From a virus, in IMG/VR virus record IMGVR_UViG_3300012936_000014, positions 1-59,089 of that record: a stretch of 59,089 nucleotides of DNA. The stretch is one strand, 5' to 3'. The notes beneath the pieces were generated by a model. That model did no database searches. It was not told where the DNA came from and worked only from the letters and a program-made list of their open reading frames with translations. The translations under genes and the position numbers were made by a program. Positions 16,745 through 27,400 of the stretch are shown here, in pieces. Position 1 is the stretch's first letter, and every line of letters begins with the position of its first letter.

Positions 16745-17269
16745 TTATCTTAAGAACTCTCTCCAATCCAGGCCATATTGGATTGAATTTATTTTGTGTA
16801 CGCCGATCAAATACAATACATAACTTGCTACACTTGATCCTCTTCCTACACCCCATACAATTTTGTTTTCTCGCATGAAATCTACAAGATAGATCATATA
16901 ACGCAATAGATCAAACATTCCTCTGCGTTGAAACTCTGCTAGTTCTTCATTCACTCTGTGAAAGGGTTCGTCATCACCTTCGCATAAACTATACAAATGT
17001 GCAACAACATCTAGTTCTTTGTATTCATCAGGCATAAACCATTCGCTTTGGCAAACACCGTCAAATGTCTTTTGATCTACATCTAGTGGAACATATTTTT
17101 GCAATGGATCCATACCTTGTTCTTTCATTGCACTATTGAATTTATCTACATCATCACTTGGATCGCACAGAACTATATGGCACTTGTCTGCATGACCACT
17201 GTAAATCATATCAATCAAGTCCTGATTAGAAAATCTGGGTATACCTAAAGAGTCTGTTTTCATAAGCAT
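16745..17269 (-). CDS. DnaE-like fragment (bacterial Pol III alpha palm edge)
   Basis: 174 aa. The last ~75 residues match the palm region of bacterial DNA polymerase III alpha: a helix ending FMRENKI, then VGRGSSVASYVLYLIG and YGLDWREFLR, equivalent to the GRGSGAGSLVAY...FERFL block. The protein stops exactly before the catalytic PDFDxD segment, so it cannot polymerise DNA alone. The N-terminal ~95 residues are less clear. It has its own early promoter and keeps an open frame, so it is probably a functional repurposed piece. ATG 17269 lies 6 nt after the -10 hexamer. Confidence 0.8.
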   Translation of the reverse strand: MLMKTDSLGIPRFSNQDLIDMIYSGHADKCHIVLCDPSDDVDKFNSAMKEQGMDPLQKYVPLDVDQKTFDGVCQSEWFMPDEYKELDVVAHLYSLCEGDDEPFHRVNEELAEFQRRGMFDLLRYMIYLVDFMRENKIVWGVGRGSSVASYVLYLIGVHKINSIQYGLDWREFLR

Positions 17270-17275
17270 ATGTGT

Positions 17276-17304
17276 ATATTAACTGATGTTAATAAGATTG
17301 TCAA
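17276..17304 (-). promoter_or_regulatory. Early promoter, leaderless geometry
   Basis: TTGACA, 17 bp, TAATAT, then ACACAT and ATG. The start codon's A falls at the expected +1. It overlaps the 3' end of the upstream gene. Confidence 0.75.
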
Positions 17305-17515
17305 GAGAATTATTATCGTCGTTGTTATTATTTTGCACCAAACTTTTGGCTCTTCTTGCTTTTGCTTCTTCTCTAAACATTTGTAATACAGCGCCAACCT
17401 GTTGTTGTAACGCAGGATTTTTTGCAAGAAAGTATTTTCGAGAAAGTTCTTGCACTTTATCTTCTACTTCATTATCTGAAAGGTCTTCAAAACTATCCAC
17501 TAAAGGATTAAACAT
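17279..17515 (-). CDS. Small helical phage protein, unknown function
   Basis: 78 aa. It begins MFNPLVDSFEDLSDNEVEDK, has a central amphipathic helix rich in Gln/Ala/Arg, and ends in an Asn/Asp-rich tail. The start overlaps the stop of the upstream structural gene by one base. Probably late-expressed with the structural genes; no family named. Confidence 0.72.
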   Translation of the reverse strand: MFNPLVDSFEDLSDNEVEDKVQELSRKYFLAKNPALQQQVGAVLQMFREEAKARRAKSLVQNNNNDDNNSLDNLINIS

Positions 17516-18072
17516 TAGTCAAACACACCGTGATATTGAGCAAAAACAGTAATGCCATCATTAATTGTCCAAAAATCTACAATAGTAGGATTGGTTTGAC
17601 TCTCTACTGTAAAAGTTGAAGGCCAATTTGCATCAGTTTTAAACGATCCGCCGCCAGCTGAAGCCCAAACAATTGTTCTAGCAGTACCATCACTAGTAAT
17701 TTGCAATCTCATTTTTCCTAACTTAGCACTTGCAGGAAAGTCTGCTAAAGTAAGAGTTACGTTTGCACCAACTTGAATAGTTTGGTAATGGCCAAATTCC
17801 CAACTGATGTTTTGGTTTGCAGTAACGTTTCCATATGCATAAACTGTTTCAGTATTTTTTTGAAATTCTGCTTCTTTAATTATGCTTCCGTTAAAATCAT
17901 TCTCAGCATTAAGTTTTGCTGTGTCATTTTGTAGTGTTGTGATTTCATCTCTAGCCGCTTCTAAGGCTGTTTTAGTAACACTAAAATTAGTGCGAAAGCC
18001 TTGGCTATCATTATCTTGTCCTGCAACAGGGTATTCAGCGTTGAAACCTGTTGTTGTAATTGTACTGGCCAT
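17515..18072 (-). CDS. Fibre/virion protein with helical attachment module
   Basis: 185 aa. The N-terminal part (AGQDNDSQGFRTNFSVTK, then AARDEITTLQ) is a trimerisation or attachment-like helix. The rest is beta-rich and aromatic, ending in AQYHGVFD. Preceded by a GATAAATA late box and an AGGAG ribosome site. Likely a short fibre or decoration protein of the tail. Confidence 0.75.
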   Translation of the reverse strand: MASTITTTGFNAEYPVAGQDNDSQGFRTNFSVTKTALEAARDEITTLQNDTAKLNAENDFNGSIIKEAEFQKNTETVYAYGNVTANQNISWEFGHYQTIQVGANVTLTLADFPASAKLGKMRLQITSDGTARTIVWASAGGGSFKTDANWPSTFTVESQTNPTIVDFWTINDGITVFAQYHGVFD

Positions 18073-18092
18073 ATTTTATTTCTCCTGCATTA

Positions 18093-18100
18093 TATTTATC
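18093..18100 (-). promoter_or_regulatory. Late-type promoter box GATAAATA
   Basis: Upstream of the 18072 gene with a normal ~20-nt leader containing GCAGGAGA. Confidence 0.6.
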
Positions 18101-18104
18101 TTTG

Positions 18105-20936
18105 TTACACGTTGTATTCGTAGTTTGCGAATAGTATGTATTGATCCTGAGACACACCAGTTGTAGCATCAATAGTCATTCTATCAATGTCTAAGTCATA
18201 TACACTAAAATCTATATTTCTTAGTTTTAGTGTGTTAGAAATAATAGCACTTGTTCCTGGCTTGCAATAACACAAAGGAATAGCGTTTACTATTCCTAGT
18301 TCTGCTATCTGACCTGGTTGACTACTACGCATCCATAGGGGCATAAAATTCTTTTCAGTCTCGCCTACGCTTCTAATATTATCTCTAAGGTGTGTAAGAT
18401 TACTGTTATATCTTGTTCTATCATAATCTCCGTCGACTGTAATTGCACTAAGATCTACAGTTATTGTATTTTCAGGATCTGGTCTAAGTTTCCTGCTCTT
18501 AAGTAAACCAGGAGTAAACGGCACATCATATGTTAATCCGTCTCTATTTTCAACCAATAATTTATTTGATATATTTTGTGGTATCTCATTTGTAGTTACA
18601 TTTATTTTTTTTAAGAAAACACTTTCTCTTGTAGTAATCTTCAAATCATCTGCAAATTTTATTTGTTTTAGCCCGTCTTCTCTAGTACCTAAAGGAAGTT
18701 TGTAAAATTCACTATCATAAAATTCGTCATCACTTGTGTACTTAGTGCTATTGACTAAAACTTTTTCCATGTTTGCAATTTTAATTTGTTTTTTTGTTTT
18801 CTTTTGTTTTTTACTTTGTGCTGGATCTAAAACTTCTAAATATACAACTTCATAGACTATATCTCTTGTGCCTGGTGTAAGAGCAACAGCAGTTTTGATT
18901 TCTCCAAATACATATTGCTTACGCTTAATGTTTTGCGAAATAGCCGCAACATAATTATTAATTGCTTTTGTTTCTATACCAGGATACAATAACATTTTCA
19001 TTGTAGTTTGCAAACCAAAGTTAGGATCGTTTGGTCTATACAAATAAGAAGGTGGAAAAATATTACTATCATTAATTAAGTCTGCAAACATTCTGCGCTT
19101 TTCAGTAGTCATTAATGGATTCATATAGATATTACTATATTGTTTATCATCTGGATCACTAAGAGTAATACTAAATTCTCTATCAATCGCACTAAAGCCA
19201 AACTTATCTTGTGCTGTAATTGTAAACTTATAAGTTCTATCTAATCTTGTTTCATTCTGATCAAATTTTGTTGTTTGTGAATCAAATACTGTCAGTCCAG
19301 GACTTTCTGTATTGCCAAAACTTCTAACTTTACCAATTATTTCGCCTTCAAGAGATAAAACAAGCCCAGGCGGTAAATTACCAGTTTTTACTGTGTAAAA
19401 TAATGTACCACTAGGTATTGTAGTTGTTGCTTTTACGCTCAATGTGCTTATATAGTTTGCACTAAATTCACCTAAATTACTAGGTGTTATCCAAGCAATA
19501 GTGCTATCAACTTCGCCTAATAAATTAATTGTAAATGTTTTTTCGCTTGTTGCTATCTCTTTTTCAACTAATGTTATTGTTCCTAAATCAATACTAGTTG
19601 CTTTGGGAATCGAATCAAGTAAAGGTGTGGCTAAATTTAAAACATCGTATTCAGTGCTTTGCGATGTTTGAACATTAAGTACTTGATAGGTCCTACCAAG
19701 AAATGTAAACTCTCTACCAGGAACCTTTGACACATACGTGGTATCAAATTTATTAACTTTAAGTTGGCTTAGTCCTGAGGCTGTGCCTTCATATGCATAT
19801 TTTAATAATTGTATTCTATCTGCGTCATATCCTATACGTTGTGCCGCTACTGTAAATTTATATTCTTTTGTTACTGCTGGTTGATAAGGAACTCTACCTG
19901 CAATTTCTCCTGTGGTGACATCTAAACTTAAACCAGGTGGTAGTATACTAGGAGTGCCATCACTATTTGTTGCTTTAAGATAGTAACTTAAGACGCCGCT
20001 TAGTGTGTTAGGATCTATAACATCTAATACTAGTGTAACGTAATTATTTGCTCTTCTAAAACCAAAGTTAGCAGGAGTTAGCCAAATCGGCACTCTGATA
20101 TGTGTTATATCAGCTGTGAATATACCTGTGCCTATTTGCATAATTGTATTATCAGCTCTAAGGAAATCGTCTCCTACAACATACAATCTAAATGTACGAG
20201 TAGTAGTTGTATCTCCGTCACTTGCTGTAACTCTAAATTGGTAATAACGATTTAGTTTTTTAGGTGATTTAGTAGGAGTGCTGAGATCATATATAGTTGT
20301 ATCATAAAAGAAACTATCAAAACCGTTGTTATCCGGTACACTCCAATCGTAACCAGTCTGTAAATCTTTATCATAACCTACGCCTGTTTCATCGTACTTT
20401 CCTGTACTACTTGCAAGCTCTATTGCCCGTATTGGATCAACTATTCCAACCAGTCTACCATCAGTAGTTAATTTTATACCTGGAGGAAGTTCTCCTCCTT
20501 GACTTCCTATAAAATACTCAATCTGTTGTCCTGCTTCTACATCACTATCTAAAACTTCTAATTGAAAATCTACAGGCGCACTATCTAATATAAAGTAGGT
20601 ATTATTGTTACCAGCCGCAAGTAAGTCTTCAGGAGTAACCCATACAGGATTATCTGGACCTTGAACTGCTATTTTAAAAGTTCTATCATTGATGCGATTG
20701 TTTAGTGCCGCACGTAAAACAAATGTGAATTCAGTATCTCTTGCAACTTCTCTTGGTGTGCCTCTAAGTTGTATTCCGTCTAAATAAATTCCCGGAGGTA
20801 ATTTTCCACTTATTAGAGAAACAGTTGCACTTGTCTCACTTAACGGTAAAGTAAAAGGGGATATAGTTACTTGCTCTTGCAAAGTAAGAAGTGTTTCACC
20901 TGAATTCTTTGTCCAGTAATTTACTGCCTCGAACAT
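18105..20936 (-). CDS. Large structural protein with putative Ig-like repeats
   Basis: 943 aa. At least four copies of a LPPGxxLxxxGxIxG motif (ELPPGIKL, ILPPGLSLD, NLPPGLVLS and a first copy near KLPPGIYLD) are each followed by a beta strand ending FTVxA. This is the pattern of the putative Ig/cadherin-like (He_PIG-type) domains. The C-terminal third (about 620-943) lacks the repeat and contains a Lys-rich stretch. Probably an extended tail or baseplate appendage. AAGGAGT ribosome site at the start. Confidence 0.8.
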   Translation of the reverse strand: MFEAVNYWTKNSGETLLTLQEQVTISPFTLPLSETSATVSLISGKLPPGIYLDGIQLRGTPREVARDTEFTFVLRAALNNRINDRTFKIAVQGPDNPVWVTPEDLLAAGNNNTYFILDSAPVDFQLEVLDSDVEAGQQIEYFIGSQGGELPPGIKLTTDGRLVGIVDPIRAIELASSTGKYDETGVGYDKDLQTGYDWSVPDNNGFDSFFYDTTIYDLSTPTKSPKKLNRYYQFRVTASDGDTTTTRTFRLYVVGDDFLRADNTIMQIGTGIFTADITHIRVPIWLTPANFGFRRANNYVTLVLDVIDPNTLSGVLSYYLKATNSDGTPSILPPGLSLDVTTGEIAGRVPYQPAVTKEYKFTVAAQRIGYDADRIQLLKYAYEGTASGLSQLKVNKFDTTYVSKVPGREFTFLGRTYQVLNVQTSQSTEYDVLNLATPLLDSIPKATSIDLGTITLVEKEIATSEKTFTINLLGEVDSTIAWITPSNLGEFSANYISTLSVKATTTIPSGTLFYTVKTGNLPPGLVLSLEGEIIGKVRSFGNTESPGLTVFDSQTTKFDQNETRLDRTYKFTITAQDKFGFSAIDREFSITLSDPDDKQYSNIYMNPLMTTEKRRMFADLINDSNIFPPSYLYRPNDPNFGLQTTMKMLLYPGIETKAINNYVAAISQNIKRKQYVFGEIKTAVALTPGTRDIVYEVVYLEVLDPAQSKKQKKTKKQIKIANMEKVLVNSTKYTSDDEFYDSEFYKLPLGTREDGLKQIKFADDLKITTRESVFLKKINVTTNEIPQNISNKLLVENRDGLTYDVPFTPGLLKSRKLRPDPENTITVDLSAITVDGDYDRTRYNSNLTHLRDNIRSVGETEKNFMPLWMRSSQPGQIAELGIVNAIPLCYCKPGTSAIISNTLKLRNIDFSVYDLDIDRMTIDATTGVSQDQYILFANYEYNV

Positions 20937-20955
20937 AGCTACTCCTTAAATATCA

Positions 20956-21654
20956 TTATACAATTGATCCAAAATCAGATGAAAACGAACCAGGTGCTGT
21001 AACTGTGCCATAATTAAGATTAATTGTTGCAACTAGATAATTTAATCCTGATGTTGTATTGATGATAATATCTCCAAAATCAAAACCTAAGACATTTGCA
21101 AGTTGCGAATACAGTGTTGTGATACTAATACCATCAACAGTGCCTGTCAATGGACCTTGGAATGAACTTGCAACAACAGTTCCTAAGTTTGTTGCGTTAA
21201 ATCCGCCACCGTCAAGGTTGCCTCCTAGCTGTGGGGATGTATCGCTTTGCACAAGTCCATTTGAATCTACAGAAACAGTAATAGTATTGCTTAGTGCAGT
21301 TGTGTTTATGTTTTGTCCACCTTGTACAATAAGCGTTCTATTTGCTCCAGCTATTGCTCCATTACCACTTGTTCCTTGTAGATTTATTGTTCCTGGATTG
21401 CTAATAGTTATTGTATTTGAATCTGCTGTAAGTGTAACGTTATCACCTGCAACTAGGCTTTTTAATCCTAGTACACCATTTTCTTTTGAATAAAATATTC
21501 CCTCTCCGCCACCTAGGTTTTGTGCGGTTGCTTGGCTTTGCACTCTTGCATCAAGGTTATCAAAGTTATTATTTACTTTTACAAATGCCTGGCGAAGATC
21601 ATCACCAGTGCCATCGTTTGCAAGTGTTCCTACATTAATTCTTGTTATTGCCAT
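20956..21654 (-). CDS. Tail-fibre-like protein with shared N-terminal module
   Basis: 232 aa. N-terminus RINVGTLANDGTGDDLRQAF followed by KVNNNFDNLD matches the module in the fibres at 1-1332 and 24498-32744. The remainder is Gly/Thr/Asn-rich beta sequence, likely a trimeric fibre shaft. AAGGAAA ribosome site. It lies directly downstream of the subtilisin-like protease gene. Confidence 0.8.
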   Translation of the reverse strand: MAITRINVGTLANDGTGDDLRQAFVKVNNNFDNLDARVQSQATAQNLGGGEGIFYSKENGVLGLKSLVAGDNVTLTADSNTITISNPGTINLQGTSGNGAIAGANRTLIVQGGQNINTTALSNTITVSVDSNGLVQSDTSPQLGGNLDGGGFNATNLGTVVASSFQGPLTGTVDGISITTLYSQLANVLGFDFGDIIINTTSGLNYLVATINLNYGTVTAPGSFSSDFGSIV

Positions 21655-21656
21655 GA

Positions 21657-23234
21657 CTATTTCCTTATATTGTATTTACCAGATAAATTATTTACAAAAG
21701 GTGTAGCTTTTGCATATCTCTGCACCAACACTCTTCTAGGACCGCCCATTGCATTATCTGTACTACCATAACCTGTCAATGTGCCTGCAGGCATTGTGGC
21801 TACTGAATCGTTGTGTATCATTGTTCTTAATTCTACAGGTGATATCCCCGGATTTGCTTGTAAATATAAAGCACCTACTCCACAAACTTGTGGGCTTGCC
21901 ATACTAGTTCCGTTTATATTGCATTGCCTAAAATTACTGTCTCCCCAGTAGGGTGCATCTCCTTTATTATTTGTGTTACTTGTGCAACTAGTAATTTCAT
22001 CTCCTGCGGCGTAAATGTCTACTCCTGGTCCTGTACTGCTGAAGCCGACTTTTCGATCACCTGTTGCATTCTCACTTAAAAGACAGCCTACCATAAATGC
22101 TTCTGTGCTAAATGGTGAACTTCCCCTATGATAGTTAACATCTACACCTGCTCTATTGAAACTGTTATTATAGTCATCTCCGCCACTAATGTCAACTTTA
22201 AAACTATTATTACCAGCGGCTATACAAACATGCACACCTTCATCAATTAATTCTTCCACATCAGTATCAACGCTTGCAACACGATAAGGAGCTCTGTATC
22301 CATTTATTGTAAGGTAAGGATATAATCCGTATGTATTTCTCATATGTGCATTTGGACTTGTACTAAAACTAGAGTCATTACCGCTGTTATAAGTTACTCC
22401 TCTATAGGTTATACTAGCAAGACTGCTTGCCGGATAACTATATCCCCAACTTGCATTTATAATAGTTGGTCGCTTTCTGCCAGTTATAGGATCTATTGGT
22501 TTGTTTCTATGCCATAGTTTAATAACATCAAATACATCGTTAATTGAAATACCAGTGCCACTATCACCTGTTCCTTCTAATCCATTTACCTTCACTGCAT
22601 ATATTTGTGCATTCCTAGCCCAGCCAAATGTTTTTCCAACCGCTGTGCCTGCAACATGTGTTCCGTGGCCATCTGTATCTCGATAATGATTTACATTTTG
22701 TGTACCCGACAATCCACTAGCTGTGTACCAGTCTATTTGTTTTACACGACTAACACCATTTGCATCTTGAAACTCAGGATGGTCAACTTGTAATCCGCTA
22801 TCTTGTATAACTACATCAACACCTGTTCCATCTAAAATATAATTGTATGTTCCAGATAAACTAGGATACCAGGCCACTGTTTCTTCTGTGATATTATGTC
22901 TATGTTTACCCCAGTCATAGTATTGTCCGCTATCGGATGTGCCTTTGTAAAAGGTGACATTCTCACTTGCGTTATATCCAATTTCTAGATTGCTATCTTG
23001 ATCTGGAGGAATTGCAACGTCTAAAACTCTTGAATCGTTTTTTAAAATATCTGCTTCTGCATCTGTAATAGCATAGTGTGTATTCCGTTGTGATCCTGGT
23101 CTAGCGTTTGCAACATCTACAGTTCTGTTAGGAATATTACCTGCACCTGTCGATGCAATCATTTCTTGATTAAATTGTGTGTAGTCTACACCTTTGTTTA
23201 GAGTAACAATATATTCTCTTTCACTCATAGTCAC
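21657..23234 (-). CDS. Subtilisin-like serine protease (S8 family)
   Basis: 525 aa. The complete catalytic triad is visible: Asp in VVIQDSGLQVDHPEF (about residue 143), His in DGHGTHVAG (about 189), and Ser in NGTSMASPQVCG (about 450). An N-terminal ~120 residues may be a propeptide or attachment region. No signal peptide is evident. It lies between fibre genes and is probably late-expressed, so it could mature structural proteins or ride on the virion to cut host surface protein. AAGGAGT ribosome site. Confidence 0.93.
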   Translation of the reverse strand: MTMSEREYIVTLNKGVDYTQFNQEMIASTGAGNIPNRTVDVANARPGSQRNTHYAITDAEADILKNDSRVLDVAIPPDQDSNLEIGYNASENVTFYKGTSDSGQYYDWGKHRHNITEETVAWYPSLSGTYNYILDGTGVDVVIQDSGLQVDHPEFQDANGVSRVKQIDWYTASGLSGTQNVNHYRDTDGHGTHVAGTAVGKTFGWARNAQIYAVKVNGLEGTGDSGTGISINDVFDVIKLWHRNKPIDPITGRKRPTIINASWGYSYPASSLASITYRGVTYNSGNDSSFSTSPNAHMRNTYGLYPYLTINGYRAPYRVASVDTDVEELIDEGVHVCIAAGNNSFKVDISGGDDYNNSFNRAGVDVNYHRGSSPFSTEAFMVGCLLSENATGDRKVGFSSTGPGVDIYAAGDEITSCTSNTNNKGDAPYWGDSNFRQCNINGTSMASPQVCGVGALYLQANPGISPVELRTMIHNDSVATMPAGTLTGYGSTDNAMGGPRRVLVQRYAKATPFVNNLSGKYNIRK

Positions 23235-23237
23235 TCC

Positions 23238-24356
23238 TTAGTGTAAATCTACCCATGCACCGTTTGCATATCCTTGAAATTTATTTGTTGTAGTATTGTA
23301 TATCATATCACCATTTACTGACGATAATGCATCTCTTTCTGTTGTTGTAAAACTTGCTTGATTAATTGGACCCCTGGCAATGTTTATTCTATCAACAGCA
23401 CTTAATGTAATAGTGCTATTACTGGTTAGCGTTGGTGAACCAGTAGCTGATGTAGATTGGAAGTTATCAGCATACACTGTATTTGTACATCTAATATCAT
23501 TCTCTACAACTAAATCACTATTTATTGTGACAGCAGGTGTTATTGTAATTGTAGAACTATCATTAGTATCAATAGTACTACCTGTAAATGTCACTGCTCC
23601 TGTACTACTTGCTACTCCTGTAAGATTACTTCCGTCTCCGTATATAGCTCCTGCAAAATACGCATCCTTAAATCTTACAGCATTACTACCTAGGTCCCAA
23701 GTATTATGTTGATTCGCATTAGGAACAATGTTACCTCTTACAGTTCCGTCTAAATTGACAGCATTCAATATACCATCAATCATTACAGTTGAATCTTGGG
23801 CAAACACACTTCCTACTAAGTCACCGCTATTGTTTACATCAACAGTGATGGCACCACTCTGTAACTGTGTTAGTGTAACATATCCTGCATCATTTACAAG
23901 ACCTGATACATTTCCTCCTGGTTGCAATGCTGTAGTTGCAAGTGTTCCTTGAGCGGAAGTCGCCGCATCTGTAATACCATATCCTACAAGTGTGGTTGGT
24001 TTGTTAGTTACATCCGATGCAAAGTCAACAGTTGTCAGATAGCCTGCATTGTTATTAAGTAGACTAACGTTATCTCCGGGAACTAACACATTCAAGTCGT
24101 CAGTAAATTCACTTAATGCTGTAGGCTTACTTACTAAATCACTGTATAAGCCACTTGTGGCGACAGCGGCAAGACTTGTACCGCCTACAGTTGCACCTGA
24201 GATATTAAGTTGCCCTGCTGTAATAGTACCTGTTGCTGTTATATCTACTACACCAGTTATACTGTTTCCAGTTAATTTTAAATTATCACCGTTTGGTATT
24301 TCTTTAATTTTGTTGTTGTCGGTAGTATCTACTACTAAGGGAAATCTATCAGCCAT
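23238..24356 (-). CDS. Tail-fibre protein
   Basis: 372 aa. Beta-rich repeats include a VGYGITDAATSAQGTLAT copy, related to the fibre at 1-1332. The C-terminus ends MIYNTTTNKFQGYANGAWVD, a common tip motif in phage fibres. A late box AATAAATA at 24375 and a GAGGACA ribosome site precede it, inside the small upstream gene. Confidence 0.82.
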   Translation of the reverse strand: MADRFPLVVDTTDNNKIKEIPNGDNLKLTGNSITGVVDITATGTITAGQLNISGATVGGTSLAAVATSGLYSDLVSKPTALSEFTDDLNVLVPGDNVSLLNNNAGYLTTVDFASDVTNKPTTLVGYGITDAATSAQGTLATTALQPGGNVSGLVNDAGYVTLTQLQSGAITVDVNNSGDLVGSVFAQDSTVMIDGILNAVNLDGTVRGNIVPNANQHNTWDLGSNAVRFKDAYFAGAIYGDGSNLTGVASSTGAVTFTGSTIDTNDSSTITITPAVTINSDLVVENDIRCTNTVYADNFQSTSATGSPTLTSNSTITLSAVDRINIARGPINQASFTTTERDALSSVNGDMIYNTTTNKFQGYANGAWVDLH

Positions 24357-24498
24357 TTCTGTCCTCGCTACTTGTATTTATTTGCTTTGGTTCTATCACT
24401 ATCATTGTGTTCTTTCCGTTAGGGTAAACAACGACTCGTTTAGTTTTATCTTCCTGCACAATCGGCTTAAGGTCTTTTGCATTTTTTATTTCAGCCAT
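24349..24498 (-). CDS. 49-aa protein, unknown function
   Basis: Begins MAEIKNAKDLKPIVQEDKTK, with a beta-hairpin-like RVVVYPNGKNTMIVIEP. It overlaps the stop of the giant fibre gene (TGATG) and the start of the next fibre gene by 8 bp. Such coupling on both sides supports real translation. Perhaps a fibre chaperone or connector; unproven. Confidence 0.65.
   Translation of the reverse strand: MAEIKNAKDLKPIVQEDKTKRVVVYPNGKNTMIVIEPKQINTSSEDRNG
24375..24382 (-). promoter_or_regulatory. Late-type promoter box AATAAATA
   Basis: Lies within the 49-aa gene and gives an ~13-18 nt leader to the fibre gene at 24356. Confidence 0.5.
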
Positions 24499-27400
24499 CA
24501 TACTCTTCCTACCACAACTTCAACTATGCCGCGTTCAGTATCTTCCTTTGTACCTACAGCTTTACCAATTACTTGTCCTACTCCAGGATTGTTGTCTACC
24601 ATACCGTAGCCTGGTATTGCACTTGCTACAATCATATCACCTTTTGCAACAGCACCAATTACATTTACAGGTACTCTTCCTTGTAGTGCAACCAGTGTTT
24701 TAATTCCTGGACAATCTTGATTCATTGTATAAGCACTTTGATCACTTACTACACCTGCAACTCTAGTATCACCTTTTGTATTAGTTGTAGTAACTTCTTT
24801 ATCACCACCAAACACTAATACAGTGCCTACTTCGTATTCAACATCACCTTCATAATATTCTGCTAAGTCAGCGTATGTTGCTTCAAAACGTGAGTTCGTT
24901 GCTAGGCTCCATCTACCTGTAATAGTACCTGTGGTTGTTGCATCGCCTGTACTCAATCCTCTTACACCACTTAGTGTTTGTGTACTAGGATTGTATGTGA
25001 AGTGTGCATTATCAGTATCTATATATTGTCTTTGGTAACCTGTACCATTTGCTGTACTAAATGTAACCTGGTATGCGACATTATCGTTCTTTTCATCAAT
25101 ATTGATATTATCACTGTTATCAATAGTTCCAGTTATTTGACCAGTTACAGTCATTGTATCATTAACATTCACTGTACCTGAGCCTTGAGCACTAATTGTT
25201 AAATCAGTATTTGCGGTTAAACTTCTTAGATCATCTGTTTCCATACCAGTAGATGTTACTCTACCTTTTACACCGTCTGAAACAAAAGTTACTACACCTG
25301 CACCACCGAATGTGTTAAATCCTGTGTTGCTACCTAAACCAATACCTGTGCTTGCGGCACCTAGTTCATTTGCCGCTTCAATAAATGAAGTTTGTATCCA
25401 ACGTGATCGTACAGCAGATGTTTCTTCGGTAGTGCCTGCTCCACCAGTTGATCCGTATGGTGAGTTCTTTTGGTATTCGCTTTCTGTGTAGTCGCTTATA
25501 TCACCAACTTTAACAACACCGCCTGTTTTGAGAGTTGGTTTTGTTGTACCTTGGGCAGTTAGTATGTTTCCACCTTCTGGTGTTGTAAACAATAAATTGT
25601 TTGAGTTTTCAGCAAGAACAGTATTAGTAGCACTACCACCAATTATTAGACTGGTCATTTGTAGACTACCGTCGTCTCTACGTTTTGCTATACTTGTATT
25701 TTCATTATTGTAGGCAATTTCACTTGAACTATAGACGCCTGCTCCTGTTTTGATTAGAGCTTGGCCAGGATCATTTACAGGATTACCATATGGCAATACT
25801 GCTCCAAAGTCTCCGTCTGCAAGACCTAATCCTTTATCAACTATATTTGCATATGTGTCAATTTCAGGACTTCCTGTTCCTGCTGTGGTTCTACCGAATG
25901 CTTGGTATTGTGCCAACTGTGGTAAGTCATCTAAATCAACATCATTACCTTTCAGTGTGACCCAGCCATCTGTAACTGTAAAGTCATCTGAGTCAAATGC
26001 CGCAACACCTAGTGTGGCTTGTTTTGCTTGTTCGTCACCTGTTGGCGCCGCAGCCGCTGAAGTTGCCTTGTTCATGTTCAGCTTACTTTGTGATATTGCA
26101 AGAGTCGTAAATTCTGTATTATCAACTGGAGCATGAACGTCAGCATTAATAATACTATCTGCTTTTATTTGCAGATCCCATTCAGTATTTGTAGTACCTC
26201 TTGTTACTGTAAGTTCAATATCACTTGCTGTGCTTTCTACTGCATTTACAATCTCATCAATTGGTGGCTCAAGTATTAAACTTGAAACACTTGGACTTGT
26301 TTGTTGTACGCTTCCTGTACTTGTAAAATCCGTTGCGCCTGGTGTATATGTTAGTATGGTTACGTTTGAATCTCTGACTTTATCAAATCTTGATTCTCTT
26401 GCAATAAGTGTACCTGTAGCACCACCAACACCAGTTATCTCTTTGTTTGCACTTGCAGGATCAAATAGTGTTCCTGATTCTGTTTCTACAACAATTTTTC
26501 TTACACCGGAGTAGGTCAATAATTGTTTAGTTAAGTTTGCCTGTGAAGGTGTACTCTTAGTAGTATTTCTAAGATCTTCAAATTCATCATATGCTGATAC
26601 TGCTTCATCCATAAAGATTTTTGAAACTGCATCTTGGTCATCAGTAGGATCTTGAAGGTTCCTAATTTGGTTTGAACCTAGGTCCATGTTTGATTCCATT
26701 CCAGTTGAACCATTAAGTGCCATAAATCCTGGATTAAATCTGTTTGAACCTGTCAATTGTGCTGTGCCGTTATGTCCTAAACGTCTGCTTACATAGTTTG
26801 CAATAGCTTTTTCTGTAGGAACTGCTGTATCTGATAAGTCTGTGAATAATTCATCGTTTGAGAATTCATCAATTGTAACACCATCTTTAAATCCTAATGA
26901 TGCCGCACGTGAAATACCAACTTCACCAGCAAATGTAATACTTCCTGTAGACTGGTCAACAACAAAATACTTACCTACACGGAAGAATCCGTCATTGTCA
27001 GAGCTAATAAAGAACACTCTACCTTTTCGTCTTTCCCAAACCTGTGATTTAGTTGCTGTGTCCGCGTCAGTGTATGCACCAGCTTTGGCTTCTGCTCCGC
27101 CTATAGGTTCACCTAGTAGAACATTAGGATAGTTACTTGTGTTAAATCCGCCAGTACCTATTTCTGTAAAGTCGTGTCCTGTCGCTCTAAGCAACGAAAT
27201 AGCAATTGTAATTTCAGCTGTTGTACCATTTATAAGACCAGCATATACATTTCTTGAAGTGTCGTTTATAGCACCAATATCATTGTTAGTGTTGCCAGTA
27301 ACATCATTTGCTGTAATTGCAGATACTCTTATAAAATACACACTATCTGATTTTATCCATGTACCACTTGGTCCTGTGTAAGCTGTGAAAGTTGAACTAT

